Below, piece after piece: positions 24,589-36,945 of a stretch of 64,000 bases of DNA (position 1 is the stretch's first letter; every line of letters begins with the position of its first letter). The notes beneath the pieces were generated by a model. That model did no database searches. It saw only the letters and a list, made by a program, of their open reading frames with translations, and was not told the DNA's origin. This stretch comes from Chelonoidis abingdonii (lineage: Eukaryota > Chordata > Testudines > Testudinidae): positions 81,229,591-81,293,590 of the forward strand of contig NC_133770.1 of assembly GCF_003597395.2 (NCBI RefSeq). Direction: 5' to 3'. A program made the position numbers and the translations under genes.

Positions 24589-25785
24589 TGTTCTTCATGT
24601 TACACAGTCACTTAAAAAATGCAAACCCATTTGATGCGGGACAGTAGCTGTTAAAAATCTTTAACTATCCATAACACTGTCTTCCCTAGAACATAATTTC
24701 ACAAGATGCTAAAACTTTGCAAAATAGTGGCTGGTGCTAGACAGAGAGAGCATAGTGGCAGTGCAGAAATAGCACTGAAAGAGGCACATCAAGTAACAGT
24801 ATTTGTATCTAGGGCATTTCATTACTGCGCTTTGCCTTATTCAAGTAACTAACACAAGTGCTTTATAGTTCTAGAAAGATTCAGGCAGACAGGAGCTTTA
24901 CAAATATAAATAAAACACTAAATCCTTTCACTTGCATAGCTTCCAAACAAAAGAAGCTAGAAGCCTATTGCAAAAGAGGTTTCCCTCACACCATTTTATT
25001 GGAAAACATGCACAAAATGTTTTGTCCTAATATAACCTTGTAAACAGGGTGAAATTCTGGCTGGATTGATGTCAATGGGAGTTTTGCCATTGACTTTAAT
25101 GGGGCCAGGATTTCACCCTTAGACTGGTCATTTTAAATTATATTTAAAAATTACATGCTATTAATTTCATACATATTTATCATACTATAGTTTAGAACTA
25201 TGTTAGCATCCGTAATTTTTGCCATTTAAAAGAAACCATTTTAAACTGCAAAGTTCACATATTTTACCTTATTTTTAAAATTGCTCAGCAGGCCAATTCA
25301 AAGTTTGTTCTCTCTCTCTCATACATTCTTTTTAGTCACCATGTTATATTCCTCTAAGAATACCATTCATATCTGACTGTATGTTTTACATGAAAAGGGG
25401 AAGTTTGGTAACCCCAGATGTGCCCCTTGTGTATATGCAGACCACATCATAAAGACACCACAGCCAATTTGAATAAACTGACTGTATCTGATTAGGACTG
25501 AGTACTGCAGCATTTAGTTGAGAGGGACTAAATGACCTCTTATCTGTTGAGGGAGTAGTCTTTCCAAGTTGAGGATTAGAATTCTCTTGGCAGTGTGGGA
25601 ACCACCTTGTAGAAGGTGTTTTGGTTGAAATGGAGGAATGGTGTTTGATGTGCTGTTGTTGGTTTGTAAACAGTTGCAGCCAAGCCCTGGCTGTATTTTA
25701 TAAATTTTAAGATAGGTTTCTTCCAAAAATTTGCAAAATATCTAAGAACTAGAAATAGCCAAAGTTTTCCTAACTGAGAGCTATA
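24589..25785. other. AT-rich stretch with an ancient palindromic repeat
   Basis: No gene seen. A palindromic repeat at 25047-25118 is listed separately. The rest is unrecognised. Confidence 0.4.
25047..25118. repeat. Palindromic interspersed repeat
   Basis: GGGTGAAATTCTGGC at the left pairs with GCCAGGATTTCACCC at the right, with an inner complementary pair around GTCAATGG and CCATTGAC. I recall this 70-bp fold-back as a frequent old repeat in amniote genomes, but I cannot name the family. Confidence 0.65.
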
Positions 25786-25793
25786 AGATTGTT

Positions 25794-26122
25794 CAGGGCT
25801 GCCCAGAGGATTCAGGGGGCCTGGGGTCTTGGGTGGCAGGGGGCCCCCACTTCGGCGGTAATTCAGCGGCGGCGGGGTCCTTCCGCTCCGGGACCCGCCA
25901 CCGAAGTGCCACGAAGACTCACGGCGGCAGGAGGGGGGCGGTCCTTCTGCCCCGGAGCGGAAGAAGCTCCAGGGGCCTGAGCCCCGCGAGAGTTTTCTGG
26001 GGCCCCCGGAGTGAGTGAAGGACCCCGCTCCAGGGCCCCCGAAAAACTCCTGTGGGGGCCCCTGCGGGACCCGGGGCCTGGGGCAAATTGCCCCACTTGC
26101 CCCCCTTCTCTGGGTGGCCCTG
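25794..26122. mobile_element. Non-autonomous hAT MITE, 329 bp, GC-rich
   Basis: The left end CAGGGCTGCCCAGAG pairs with the right end (reverse complement CAGGGCCACCCAGAG) and the exact 8-bp duplication AGATTGTT flanks it (25786-25793, 26123-26130). The long antisense frame across it (to 191 codons) comes from its GC-rich composition. Its CAGGGCTG end resembles the end of the hAT at 27137, whose transposase family may have moved it. Confidence 0.88.
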
Positions 26123-26130
26123 AGATTGTT

Positions 26131-27136
26131 GAATAGTCCCTTTAGAGGCAAAAAAAGAAAAACAGACTGCAGAAAGTTCTAAAAATTATGCTTTAGGGAA
26201 AATATAGTATGGGAAACAAGCTTGCACAGGGAAGGGGAAAGGACTGCATGACCTAATAGATTTTTTCCTTTGCTAATTTATGATTCCTTGCCTGTTGTAA
26301 CTTTTAGATGGATATGATGCTATTTCTTGTTCACCAGATAATTTAAAACAAATGTTATTAAAATACATATCTTCTACTTTATTATGATAAAACTTTATAT
26401 TGAAAATACTACGGGGTAATAGAAATTTTAAATTAAAACCACTTTTATTAGTAACATGGCTTTTATAAAATGTCACGCTCTCAAAGGTAAAAGGAGAGAG
26501 TTAGGCTGTTGTTTTTGTTATAGATTTGCTTAGCACTGACGATATTAAATAATACTTTTAAAATGTGCTCACCTATGAATGTCTCAGATTATTAAAATAG
26601 AATATTCTAAAACTTTATTTTACTTTTTTCTATTTATACTGTTTAATGTTTTCATTTCCCTAAAGATACCATCTGACATGGTGGTTCTCATTCTTGAGAA
26701 CCACCTAGGGCAAGACAGGTGGAAATCCCTGAGCTCTTCACATTTTTTTGGTCTTCTGAGCAATAGTGGCAGGACAGAGCACATACCAGTTTAGGTTGTG
26801 CCCAGCCTCTGAGCTTACATGATTGTTGCATCATATTTCTTTTCCGGGACCAAATTTTTAAAAAATAGGAGCCTATAGTTAGGCTCTTAATTCCATATAT
26901 AGGTCCTGAACAGATATCCTGATTTTCAAAAGTGCTAAGCGCCCAATAACTCCTATTAACTCCAGTAGAGCAAGAGGACTTTTCTGATGTCACATATATT
27001 TCCGCCATAGAAATGCATCATGATAGTAACTCCACAGGCGAGTATCTGACATTTCCCCTGTGTTTTTTAGAAATTAGCTAAGACACTGGGTTTTGACTTG
27101 GTGTACTGGTCTAGGAATCTACAAATGTCACCTTTG
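26131..27136. other. AT-rich stretch, nothing recognised
   Basis: No reading frame with a recognisable domain, no repeat ends and no RNA gene seen. Confidence 0.4.
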
Positions 27137-27418
27137 CAGGGCTGGCCCCCAACATTTTGGCACCTGAGGTGAGGAGCTCAAATGACGCCCCCACGACCCC
27201 TCACTTGGGCCAAAACTTTGAAAGGTCTCGATTCTGCCTTCTTTCTGTTCTACTCCTCTCATGGTACTGCTCTGCTACCTACCCAATAAAGGAGAACTAA
27301 CGATTTAAAATGCCTTGTTCAGAAATTTTAAGTAACACAACTTTCAAACACCTGAACAACAAATGTAACTTTTCTTGTCTGCATAGTAAACGCTGGACAT
27401 TTTTATCTGTTTGAATAA

Positions 27419-27754
27419 TCAAAGTGGTGCTTTCCATGCCTTCTTGGTTGCAAAAATTTGAACTGCTTTCTGAAGGTCCACAGTTTGGGCCAGCTCATAC
27501 TCTACTGAGATGGTTGCAAAGCCGACCAGCCTCTCCTGTGTCATTGTGAAACATAGATTTGTTTTTATTAACTTCAGCTTGAAGAAGCTGTGTTCTCCAC
27601 TTGCAACTGTTAGAGGAAGTGTTAGAAGTATGCGCAGAGCAACGAAAGCATTTGGAAAGAGGGTGGTCATCTTATTTGTGCACATATATTCTAGAACAGC
27701 CTTTGGAGTTGATCCTGCTGAAATGTATCTTGAAAGGGCTTTCAGTTCAATCAC
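27419..27754 (-). pseudogene. hAT copy 1 transposase C-terminal dimerisation domain
   Basis: The minus-strand frame reads FPNAFVALRILLTLPLTVAS, GEHSFFKLKLIKTNL and MTQERLVGFATISVEYEL. This is the hAT-family C-terminal dimerisation region, in which the short hydrophobic ILLTLP..VASGE(R/H)SFSKLK segment is conserved. It lies at the end of ZMYM1-like hAT proteins and ends at a TGA just inside the left end of the element. The fragment is open for 111 codons, but the rest of the protein is separated from it by an inserted LTR. Confidence 0.8.
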
Positions 27755-27869
27755 CTAAATCACTCGCATCAATATCGCGCATGTCGTCATGTGTCAACAC
27801 TGTCTCTAGTGCCTTGCATTGCTGTTGTAGGTCTTCTTCAGGTATAGTGAGGAGTTTTGGAATATGATA

Positions 27870-28289
27870 TGTTGGGATTTTGTGGTTCCCAATGAGGCAG
27901 AATCAAGGGTCTTCGATTCAGTTCAATTCAATTCGATTCAGTTTAACAAGGCTTTATTCAATGTGCACAAAAGGAGAGCCCCTGGTACAAAAATCAGGCA
28001 GAGTCCCTGCAGCAAGGAGCTTTTCCCATTGCTACTTTATAGCACATGGCACTGACATAACAAATTACATAACACAAGCCTTTAACCAATCATATTTAAC
28101 CTTTCTGTATATGGATTTGTTCATCACGTGCTTATACTTCTCCACTCCACGTGTTGACCTCACCTCCCTCGCCTTGGCCTTTTCTAGAATGTTCCTAGGG
28201 TGATGAGCCCATAGCATGCTTCTTTGTGCATAAGTACCTTGTAAATCACATTTTATCCAAAATGAACACAAGCATACCCTTCAGCTACA
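27870..28289 (-). mobile_element. Solo LTR-like insertion in hAT copy 1
   Basis: About 420 bp interrupt the transposase at a point where the other hAT copy is continuous except for a different insertion. Read on the minus strand it starts TGTAGCTGAAGG and ends ATCCCAACA, has a TATA-like GCTATAAAG near 28036 and a polyadenylation signal in GAATAAAGCC near 27953, in the right order for an LTR. No internal viral genes are present. The flanking duplication is not clear; only TA is common to both junctions. Confidence 0.55.
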
Positions 28290-29316
28290 ACATCCCAAAT
28301 ATACTGCTGCATTCCTTGAGGTGCATGAAACGTTCTTCAACTGACTATTACACAATCTAGCACCTGGTTAAAGAATTCAACTTTGAATTGTTGTTTGGGG
28401 TCTCTTATGGGATTATCCCATACCTCGTAATCAAAATGTCATCTTCTTCGGTGACTCTTGTATTCTTGAATGGGTGGGAAAATAGCTTCAGTGTGAAGTT
28501 CCTCTGCCAGCTTCTGTGCATTCTTCAGAACGTTTTGAAATCCCTCATCTGACCGGTAAGACTGTAGATATGACTTTGCTTTGTCCAGTTGTTCCATTGC
28601 TCCAGATACATCAAGGTCAACACCTTGGAGTCTTGCTTACAACATATTTATTTCAAACAGTATGTCATGCCACAACACTAAGCCACACAGAAATTTGAAG
28701 TGATGTATGTTTCTGGTGATTCCCTTTCCCTTGCCACTGTTCTCCCACGAACAGTTCCTGTCATAGCATTATCCTTCTTAATGTCAACTATGACATCATC
28801 TATCTTCCCAATTTGGTGTTTGATAGGCTTTGTCGCCTCCACTCGACTTTCCCATCATGTGGCACTCAGTGGTTTTGGTGTCAGAGAGGATGTTCCCAGA
28901 TGTTGCTTCAAAATTTGCCATCAATGAGATGATGCAGACAAAAATACATAGATGCTTTGAATTACATTTAAAAAATTCAGCAGCCTCACTAGAAGCTGAT
29001 GCTGTATCACTGACCACCAAGTTTAATGAATGGGAACTGCGAGGGACAAAAAAAGCTTGAGGGTTTGACTCTCGGACCTGTGTCTGCACTCCTCGTTCTT
29101 TCCTTTCATGTTGGCACCATTATCATAGCCCTGATCTCTCATGTCAGCTATCGCAATCCCCATATCTTCCAGCTTTTTAAGAAGCATATTTGTCATACCA
29201 GCTTCTGTAGTATCATCAACGTTAATGAATTCCAGAAAATACTCTCTGCCAGTCACCATTGCAGGGACATTTTCACTAGGTTTTGTTGTTGTTACAAAAC
29301 ACACCATTAAAGTCAT
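28290..29316 (-). pseudogene. hAT copy 1 transposase central region
   Basis: Minus-strand pieces carry, from right to left, NVPAMVTGREYFLEFINVDD, MRDQGYDNGANMKGKN (29023-29316 frame) and SHSLNLVVSDTASASSEAAE (28796-29089 frame). These are characteristic of the RNase H-like catalytic region and the DUF4371-containing part of ZMYM1-like hAT proteins. Overlapping frames show at least one frameshift. The segment upstream of about 29320, which in the family includes a TTF-type zinc finger, is absent. Confidence 0.75.
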
Positions 29317-29320
29317 TTGT

Positions 29321-30980
29321 ATATGTGGTTTTATGTTGAAAAATATTTACTTGGTGCATCAATGAAGTCTAGTTTCAGCTCAGCAGTTTGATTTTCTTCT
29401 TTCTAGCTATTTCAGGTAATTTTATCTTCTGCTGAACTGTTGTAGGGGGCCCCTTTTTCTCTGTTTAAATGTGCAAGACCCGGTAGCAATAACTGTAGGA
29501 AATCTGACTACAGTATAAGTTATGAACATAAGAGCGAAAAGAAGATTGGAAAATGTAATGTTACTATGAGGCATAACATAGTTATGGCATAGAGCTCAAC
29601 AAGTGCACAAGGGCAATATCATTATGTGCAAGTGGAAAAAAGAAGTAATACATACAAAATGCATCTGAACATTCTGAAGAAAATTGCAGCTTTGGTTTGT
29701 AAAACCACACAGAAACATTGAGAATGGTTTATCAGAACATACTCATTGTGTGAAAAATGTATAGTGTGAACATTGACAAAAATAGAAGCCCATTATACAA
29801 AGGTCACAGATTTCCTGTATTTGTAATGCAGAGTTAGTCAAAGTATAGCACAGAGAGCTCTGTAGTGGTGGTCTAATGAGACTACAGATCCCATTGTATT
29901 CCATCTTGATCAGAATATGCTGCTTTATAGCATGATCCGGAGTTTGCACATTGGGACCTGTTGTTTCTAGTATCTATTTGATATAAAAGATAAAGATGGC
30001 GGCAATCCATTCATAACATGCAAATTAAAGGTAGGTTTCGAATGAAGCCTTTAGTGGGTAAAGACTGGACACTGCTGTAATAAAATGCCCTGCAGCTCAA
30101 TTTTTTTCCTTTAATCCAGGTTTATAATGTAATTGTGCCTTTCTTTATATTTGCTTATATCTGTAACTGTCTCTCTTTTGCCAACTTACTGTATTGTTCG
30201 TAGTATTAAATTACACAATTTAAAAGCCCCTTCTTTCAGAGTCAGCTATAATCAAATAAAATTGGCACCTTTGCCTAAAAGCATCAATATTTTTATGTCC
30301 GTATGATGATGATTGCAAATAGATATTGGAAGTATGCTGATCTCCTCACTTTCACACTTTTTTGAGGGGGAAAATGGTTAATTCAAGTTTGCAAGATTAT
30401 TAGTGAGTCAATTAGTGACCCTGGAGGAGAGAAGGATTTTTTTAGTACAAAAATAATCTTGCAAGCCAATCAATTCCCCTCCCCCAAGCCTTTTCAGTTG
30501 GCCTAAAGAAAAAATTGATTTGTGGCTAGAGGAAAATTCAACATTACAACATTATTTAAAACTCCAGACTGTTTGTGTACCATGTCAGCATTTCTGTCTG
30601 TAATTTAATTAAATACAATTTTTAAAGTTTTTGGATTTAGCCACAAAGTTCTTGGATCTTTGCTGAGTAGAGAAGGAAGGGAAAGATTATACAGCAGAGC
30701 ATCGCACCTTCAGTGATGGTTCCATGGAGTGATAAACTTGGTCTGTTTATATGTTTTCCTTTAAAATGTTCATGGAAATGTAATGCTTGAGAAATGTCCC
30801 AAATGTGCAGTCTCCAGGACTTAAGTACTTTCTTTATCCATACAACAGTTACAGTACAGGCTGAAGTACTGCAAACTTCCTCTCTCACCCTTCCCGGAAG
30901 GACTATGTCTATGATTGAGAGGAAAGTTGGGCCTTCACACTGATCACTGGCTTCTCTGTTGAGACTGCCAACAAAGCTGA
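29321..30980. other. AT-rich stretch, nothing recognised
   Basis: 29321-29490 has a GGGGGCCCC segment that could belong to another hAT-like element, but I cannot define it. The rest is AT-rich without coding signs. Confidence 0.35.
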
Positions 30981-31115
30981 GAGAGAGGGACGAGGTAGAT
31001 GAAGTAGTATTTTTTATTGGGCCAACTTGAAAGTTGCTCCAATAAAAGATTTTATCTCACCTACCTTGACTTTCTTATATCCTGGAACCAGCATGGCTGC
31101 AACGCTGCAAACAAC
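30981..31115. repeat. Fold-back interspersed repeat, partial copy
   Basis: GAGGTAGATGAAGTAGTAT to TTTATTGGGCCAACTT pairs with CCAATAAAAGATTTTATC and TCACCTACCTT, followed by a tail containing ATATCCTGGAACCAGCATGG. The same family occurs at 45321-45449 and 36840-36945. I recognise it as an old amniote repeat but cannot name it. Confidence 0.6.
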
Positions 31116-31772
31116 AAAGCTAAGATGGGCTGTGGTTTTGGGGCTGTAATTATGTGTCAGGATCACAGAACTGAAATTGAAAACCATCAAGGTATTTCAG
31201 ATAATCCATTCAACAGCCATCAGATTAGCAGCTATTAACTATTTGAGCAGAGTTACATTTTAAAAGCTCATGATTTTTAAGTTATCAAGCATGATGTGAT
31301 TTTCTCAATCATAGGAATCTGCTATTTAGTCAGATTTGAAACTGCTGGATTTTTCCATGTTTTCCAAGTCTCAGAAATGGGCAAGAAGTTCCTCCCCATT
31401 CACCTCCTGTGCAGTCTGCCTGCCTGTGCTCTCTGCAGGTGAACTCAGTGAACTTTATTGACATTGCCCCCCTGTCTCCTGTGCCCATGCTCAGAGGCAG
31501 AGGTTTCCTCAGGAGCTCCTTGAGGGCTCTTTTCCTCTGGATTTTTTCCATGTCTGCCTCTGTTGCAGGTTGATCTCCATCTGGCAGGGAGAGGGTGTTT
31601 GGGGAACACTTGGAGGAAACCCATGAGAGTCAAAAGGCTCCTTTTCTTGCATCCATCACCTTGCCTCCCCCAAGCACTTTCTGCAGTTTTGTTTGGGGGG
31701 CTTATATTCAATAGATACCTGAATTAATTTTCCCCCAGCATAGTTCTTGCGCTGTCTCAGTTCCTTCTTCAG
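31116..31772. other. Stretch upstream of a candidate exon
   Basis: 31330-31740 is richer in GC than its surroundings and contains C/T tracts. No frame is convincing. It ends in a pyrimidine-rich segment before the AG at 31771-31772. Confidence 0.4.
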
Positions 31773-32130
31773 TAGCATGTCTCAGGTCAGTCAGCAGGGG
31801 AACAAATATGTGCCATGTAGGACTCCCGGCAAGCTGCCACAGTGGCCAGTTCCTGGTGCCCACAGTGTATCTGCGAGAGCCTTAGTTCCTAGTACCTTTT
31901 CTCTGCCTTATTCCCCCAGCCAGTCAACATCAGCTAAGAGGTCTCTCTGGCTTTACCAGAGCATCACTGAACTTAACTCTCTTCAATGTGCCCTCAGCCA
32001 TCTCCGTATCAATCCACAGGAAGTATTGGAATTGAAGTTAAGCAGTCCTGATATCTATGGAATATATAAAGAGCTGGTGGCAGAGGTGGTACTGTATCTT
32101 AGATCAGAAGAGCTGAAGTCCCCATTTTGA
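31773..32130 (+). CDS. Candidate terminal coding exon, unidentified
   Basis: The pyrimidine-rich run TTCCTTCTTCAG ends at an AG immediately before 31773, a good splice-acceptor match. From there an open frame runs through an ATG at 31777 to a TGA at 32128-32130, about 117 codons. The last third looks protein-like and helical: LRINPQEVLELKLSSPDIYG, then YKELVAEVVLYLRSEEL. The middle is Pro/Ser-rich and probably disordered. It overlaps no repeat I can recognise. An AATAAA occurs downstream near 32395. It could be a last exon, a processed pseudogene fragment, or chance. I do not recognise the protein and found no matching exon elsewhere in the window. Confidence 0.35.
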
Positions 32131-32714
32131 AATTAGTTTTGCATTCAGCTAAGTTTAGGATGTACAGGTCCAGAACTGCACAAAGACTTCTGGATATTTT
32201 TTTTCATCAGAGAAACTAGAGTCAATAATGCTGAGAATTTAAGAAAATCACTCCAGTGTAAGTGAATTAGTTTTGAGTTTGGTGCGTCATGAATTGAGTA
32301 GAATTGCTGTTCTCTGTTTCTTTCTGATGCTTTTACATTAGAAGTAGAAGTCACTTTAATTAAGTTGCCTTTAGTTTTAATCAGGCATTTATTTCAATAA
32401 ATGAATCAGCAAGGATACAGAAGGGGACTTTGAATCCCATCATTCAGCTATGATCTTTCTTTCATTGTTGCTAGGGAAAAACAAATACATATTTGTACAG
32501 CAAACTAATTTTATTTTACTTACAGGTTGGATGGAAATGCAGATAGAAATTTAAAAAAATACATTTTCTGTAGTTAGCTTATATCATGCTAAGCATATTT
32601 GGACCGCAGGCAGGCAAAGAGAAGAGGCAAAGTTTGAAAGTTCTTCTGTATTAAATAAATCCTGGCATCCCAATTTCATTGGATAGAATGTGAACTAAAA
32701 TTTCAGTGGCATAG
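32131..32714. other. AT-rich stretch after the candidate exon
   Basis: Contains an AATAAA near 32395 (TTTCAATAAATG). Otherwise nothing is recognised. Confidence 0.35.
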
Positions 32715-33970
32715 AGTTTAAGGCCAGACGGGACCATCTAATCTAACCTCCTGTATATCACAGGCTACTAAACACCCCCACCAGCACACACACACACTAA
32801 ACTCAGCAACCGAAATTAGAACAAAGTATTACAGCCCTGTGGAGACTTATTGGGTGGCACAGGCAAAGCGGGAGAGACTGAGATGTACCAGTGCCCGAGG
32901 ACCCTGCACTGCAGACATTGATTTCATGAGCTGTATCCAGATGATCCTAGCAAGTGATCTATGCCCCATGTTGTGCAAAGGAAGGTGGAAAAAACCCAAG
33001 ATACCTGTCAATCTGACATGGGGGGAAATTCCTTCTGGATCGCGAATATGGCGATCATGATCAGTTAGGTTCCAAGCACACGAGCAAGAAGCACCAGCCA
33101 AGCATCTGAGACAGAGAATACTCAGTGCGACCTCAGAGCACCAGGCCACCCTGTCCAGTGTCCCAGGGCACAGTGGCCATCTCTAAAGCTTCAGAGAAAG
33201 AAGACCAAAAAAAAAATTCTGAATGCCTCAGGGGTTCCCTTCCTGAGCCCTAGAGTTGATGGGCTGAAGCCCTGAAGAATGAGATTTTAGGAACATAATA
33301 CATGAACCAGAAGGAAGCTCCAGGGCCAGCCCAGCCCTCTACCACTGTAGACAAATCCATCATACAATACCTTATAAATTTATCAAGCTCTGTTTTAAGA
33401 TTAAGTAAATTGTTTCCATCCCACCCGTGATCACAATCAGTTGTTCTTGTGCCAACATAGTTGTTTAGTTTAAATAGTTCTTCTCCCTCCATGGTATTTA
33501 CCCCCCTCCCTCCCCCATATGTATTTACAGAGAGCAATCATATCTCCTCTCAGCCTTTGTTTTGCTAGGTTAAACAAACAAGTTGGTTTAGTCTCAGCTC
33601 GTAATCAGACTCTCCATTCCCCTGATCATCGTGCACCTGAATTCCTCTCTGCTGAACATGGATAACCACAACTGTATGTAATATTCCAGATTAGGTCTTA
33701 TCAGTGCCCTGTACTGTGGCACTAGCATTTCCCTATCTCTACTGGAAATAGCCTGCCTTCTACATCCAAGGATTGCATTTCCTTTTTCACAATCATATCA
33801 CATTGATGGCTTATAGTTATCTTGTCATCAACTAACACACCTAGGTCTCTTCTCTCCTCTTTCATTTTCAACTGATGCCCCCACAGCTTTGAGCAGAAAT
33901 TTTTTCATTGTGCTTTTTATAGACACATTGTAGTTTATTCATTTCCAGTTTTTGTGACAGTACTGTAATA
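32715..33970 (-). mobile_element. CR1 LINE fragment, about 1.25 kb
   Basis: The plus strand shows the antisense of a CR1: AAGGCCAGACGGGACCATCT at the low-coordinate (3') end, then GGGGAAATTCCTTCTGGATC, ATCATATCTCCTCTCAGCC, TATTCCAGATTAGGTCTTA and ATCCAAGGATTGCATTTCC. Read on the minus strand these include the end of ORF2 and its 3' region. Many substitutions and short frames mark it as an old copy. The 5' limit near 33970 is approximate. Confidence 0.82.
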
Positions 33971-36839
33971 CACTTAGTTACATGTTCACCTGCCTTTATA
34001 CCACTCTATACATATTTGATAAAATCAAACACTATTTTTTAAAAAAAAATAGGAAAGCAGCTTAAACTTTAGGACACTGGCATTTTCAAAACACTCATTG
34101 AACGATTAGGGAAGTGCATGGCTAGGTAATCTTTTAGAGATTGTATAAAAGTTACTTTCTCGTGGGATTGCTTTCCATATTTTAACGTTCGGGTCTCTTT
34201 CTCTTTCCCTGTATGTAGAATTGTCTAGAATTAAGTCATGCTGAGTTCAAGGCTGTGAACTCTTGAATTCTGAAAATGCCACTCAGTACAACTAGTTTCT
34301 CCCCTCCCCTTCCTCCTCACGTTTAGGTCCATCACAATCTGTTCTCTTTGCTTTGGCTATATCTTTTAATCCCCTTTCTCTCCAAAGAATAACTAGTTAT
34401 TTCTTACTTGTTTCAGTGTATCTTTATGGAATTTATTCTCAATATTCACAGCCTTAGTATACGTGCACAAATTCTAATTTTTCTAATATTGTGAGACCTT
34501 TACCTGTTAACTGCAGGTGGTACTTGAACAGTTCCTTTGGCTCAGCTTCATCCAGTCTCCTGCTTCCACAGACCCTTGATTGACCATACAGTCTTGTTAC
34601 TGAGAAGCTTCACATAATGACTTCAACTTCCCTCAGCAGATATTTTTGATGCCTGTCATCCTTGCTTCACGTTGAGCCCTCTCTGGTAATGGAGACAAAA
34701 CCTTAATCGTAGCTTCAGGAATAACACAAATCACCATCACTGCCCTCTTTCCAGATTTTATTTTTACAAGGGAGTAGGTTCATCTATTTTAGCAGCAGAT
34801 TGCCTGGCAAAGAAAAGGAACTGAATAAAATGAAGTTAAACTATCTCTTCCAAGGGACATTGGGAGCCCTCCAGTGATAGTGATGCATTGAGCACTAGGG
34901 TCTCTCAAAAGCCTGTCACTAGAAATAATTTTTTTTAAAAGATTAACTTCAGTAATTTTACAAGAAAAACGTACAGTACAATATTCAGAACACTTCAGTA
35001 CAGTAAAATTTATATCCAGTGAGGCTTGCTATTTCCTCTTTAACACCTACAGACTCCCTGGCCAGGAGTCAGATGCTCAGTCTACAGGCAAATTCCATTC
35101 ACATTTTTCAAATGGAGCATGTAATGACAAAGAATATATGAATATGTTCCAAGAATTTAATTTTTCCATCCTACCTTAGATTACTTTGTTACAATTCTTC
35201 TTCATGGTCACCATTTTACGTACCTGAAAATGTGGCCCAGGAAGAAGCATCATATAACTATAAAAATAAAAGGAAAAGAAATAAGTTTTTGACCCTGTGC
35301 TACGAAGGCTTCATGTTTGGTTTCCTAAATGTAAGAGATTTCTTCATGAATTATGTAGGTCCAAAGCTACCCCTCTGGTTACAACCCTGATATCAGCATG
35401 CTCTCTGGCCTCTGTTCATAGGATATGATGGCTACATAAACACAAACAACACAATCATCAGCTATAACGCACGCAGGCAGAAGTAGAGGTAGAACTAAGG
35501 GACTTCCGATAACAGCGATCGAAATGCCAGGCTACATAGGTTAGTTGTGTGCACATTCAGATTGTATCTGGTCATACCATTAAAATATTAATATAAATAA
35601 AATATCCATAATCTCTATTGGCCTCTGCCTAGCCATTATTAGTTGAAAGATCCCTGTAGTCAAGTAGAAGTGAGTATTGACGAGGAGTTCAAAGCAGGAT
35701 GGGGGGTGGTTTTAGGGTTAGTTTAGGGAGGGTGGTTCCATGGGGCAGAGGTTACATGAGAGAAAGAAGAAAGGCATCTGTGGGAGAAGTTAACGAATAG
35801 GCAATCAAAGCCAGCATAGACTCAGGATGCAAGAGCCAGGCTTGTTCATGGAAGGAGGAGAACTGGGAGCACAGTTAGGTCTTGTTAGCAACAGCCCTGC
35901 TGGTAGTTTAGTGTATGGGTTCCCAGGGTTCTGAGCTATCAGCAGGCAGAGGTGCTAGCCTGGCAATTTCCTGAAAATAGTGACTTTAGTCAATTAAACT
36001 GATAAGCTTTCAAGCAACACAATCTCTTTACCATACTACAGAAAACAGAACACTCATGAGTTGTACAATGGGCAACAAGTGTTGAAATGTAGGTACACTT
36101 GCAGTGCCTAGTTACTGTGTTATTCCTCATTTTAACTATACAGAATGCCAGAAATACTGTGAGTGGAGTAAATATTATGGTGTGGTACATAACAAGGTTT
36201 TACTATTATTTATTATAGATATGTGAGCAGGTTGAAACCTTGTTATTAAATATAGGAACACAATAGATCTAAGATCTACTTTCCAAAAAAGGTAGGTGCA
36301 GTTGAGAGACAGCTTTTTTTAAATTAATTAGTTTAAATGGAAAGAGGTTCTATTAGACAGCTTCGCTTTCTATTTTAATTTTGCAAAAAAAGGCCATAAA
36401 TTGACACCCTAAAAAGATAATGCATTCTCCAAGAATAAAAACTTCTAAAATTAAAAAATATATAGTTTTATAGATGTGTAATTTATCAATACATCCATGA
36501 AATATTTTTTCATAGACTTTATAGCAATGAGAAGTTAATCTGCAATGCTAGTTCAAAACATCAGTGAAATTATAAATGGCAGGTAAATATTAAAGTTATA
36601 TTTAACTCCTCACACAGTCCTTTTGAAAACATGGCCAGTTATTAAAATAATAGATTTAATTTGATATACTCTTCCAGTGTTGCAACTTGCTACCTTACTA
36701 ATCTTCCACATGCGGTACCTCTAGGTCTCAGTAACTCCATTTGAAGGAGTTTGCTTATGTCTATAGACCTGTATAAGTATTGTTCACCATGCAAACAATT
36801 AACATATAAGCTGAACTGTCAGTCTCTACGTCTTTTGGT
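33971..36839. other. AT-rich stretch, nothing recognised
   Basis: No gene, RNA gene or transposon end seen; short chance frames only. Confidence 0.4.
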
Positions 36840-36945
36840 GAGAAAAGCAAGGTGGATGGTATAGTATCTTTTATTGGACCAACATCTCTTGGTGAGAGAA
36901 GACACACTTTCAGCCTTACAGAGCAATTGTTCAGATCTGGTAAGA
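36840..36945. repeat. Fold-back family repeat, single-arm fragment
   Basis: AAGGTGGATGGTATAGTATC then TTTTATTGGACCAACATCTC and a tail with CAGATCTGG match one arm of the repeat at 45321-45449. Confidence 0.6.

Larger units (their letters stand above)
27137..29320 (-). mobile_element. hAT transposon copy 1 (ZMYM1-like transposase), 5'-truncated
   Basis: The element begins at 27137 with the hAT-type end CAGGGCTGGCCCCC and matches, over most of its length, the longer relic at 45450-49128, both coding on the minus strand. The match stops at about 29320, so the transposase N-terminal part and the other end are missing. The coding sequence is split by an LTR insertion at 27870-28289 and by frameshifts. 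With only one end present, no target duplication can be tested. Confidence 0.75.

Noticed and set aside
25576..26151. 191-codon minus-strand frame
   Set aside because: Most of it lies in the GC-rich hAT MITE at 25794-26122 and runs into AT-rich flanks; it is a composition effect.
31731..31746. Alternative splice acceptor TTTTCCCCCAG at 31738 for the candidate exon
   Set aside because: It is followed at once by an in-frame TAG at 31741-31743, so the acceptor at 31771-31772 is the only one that keeps the frame open.
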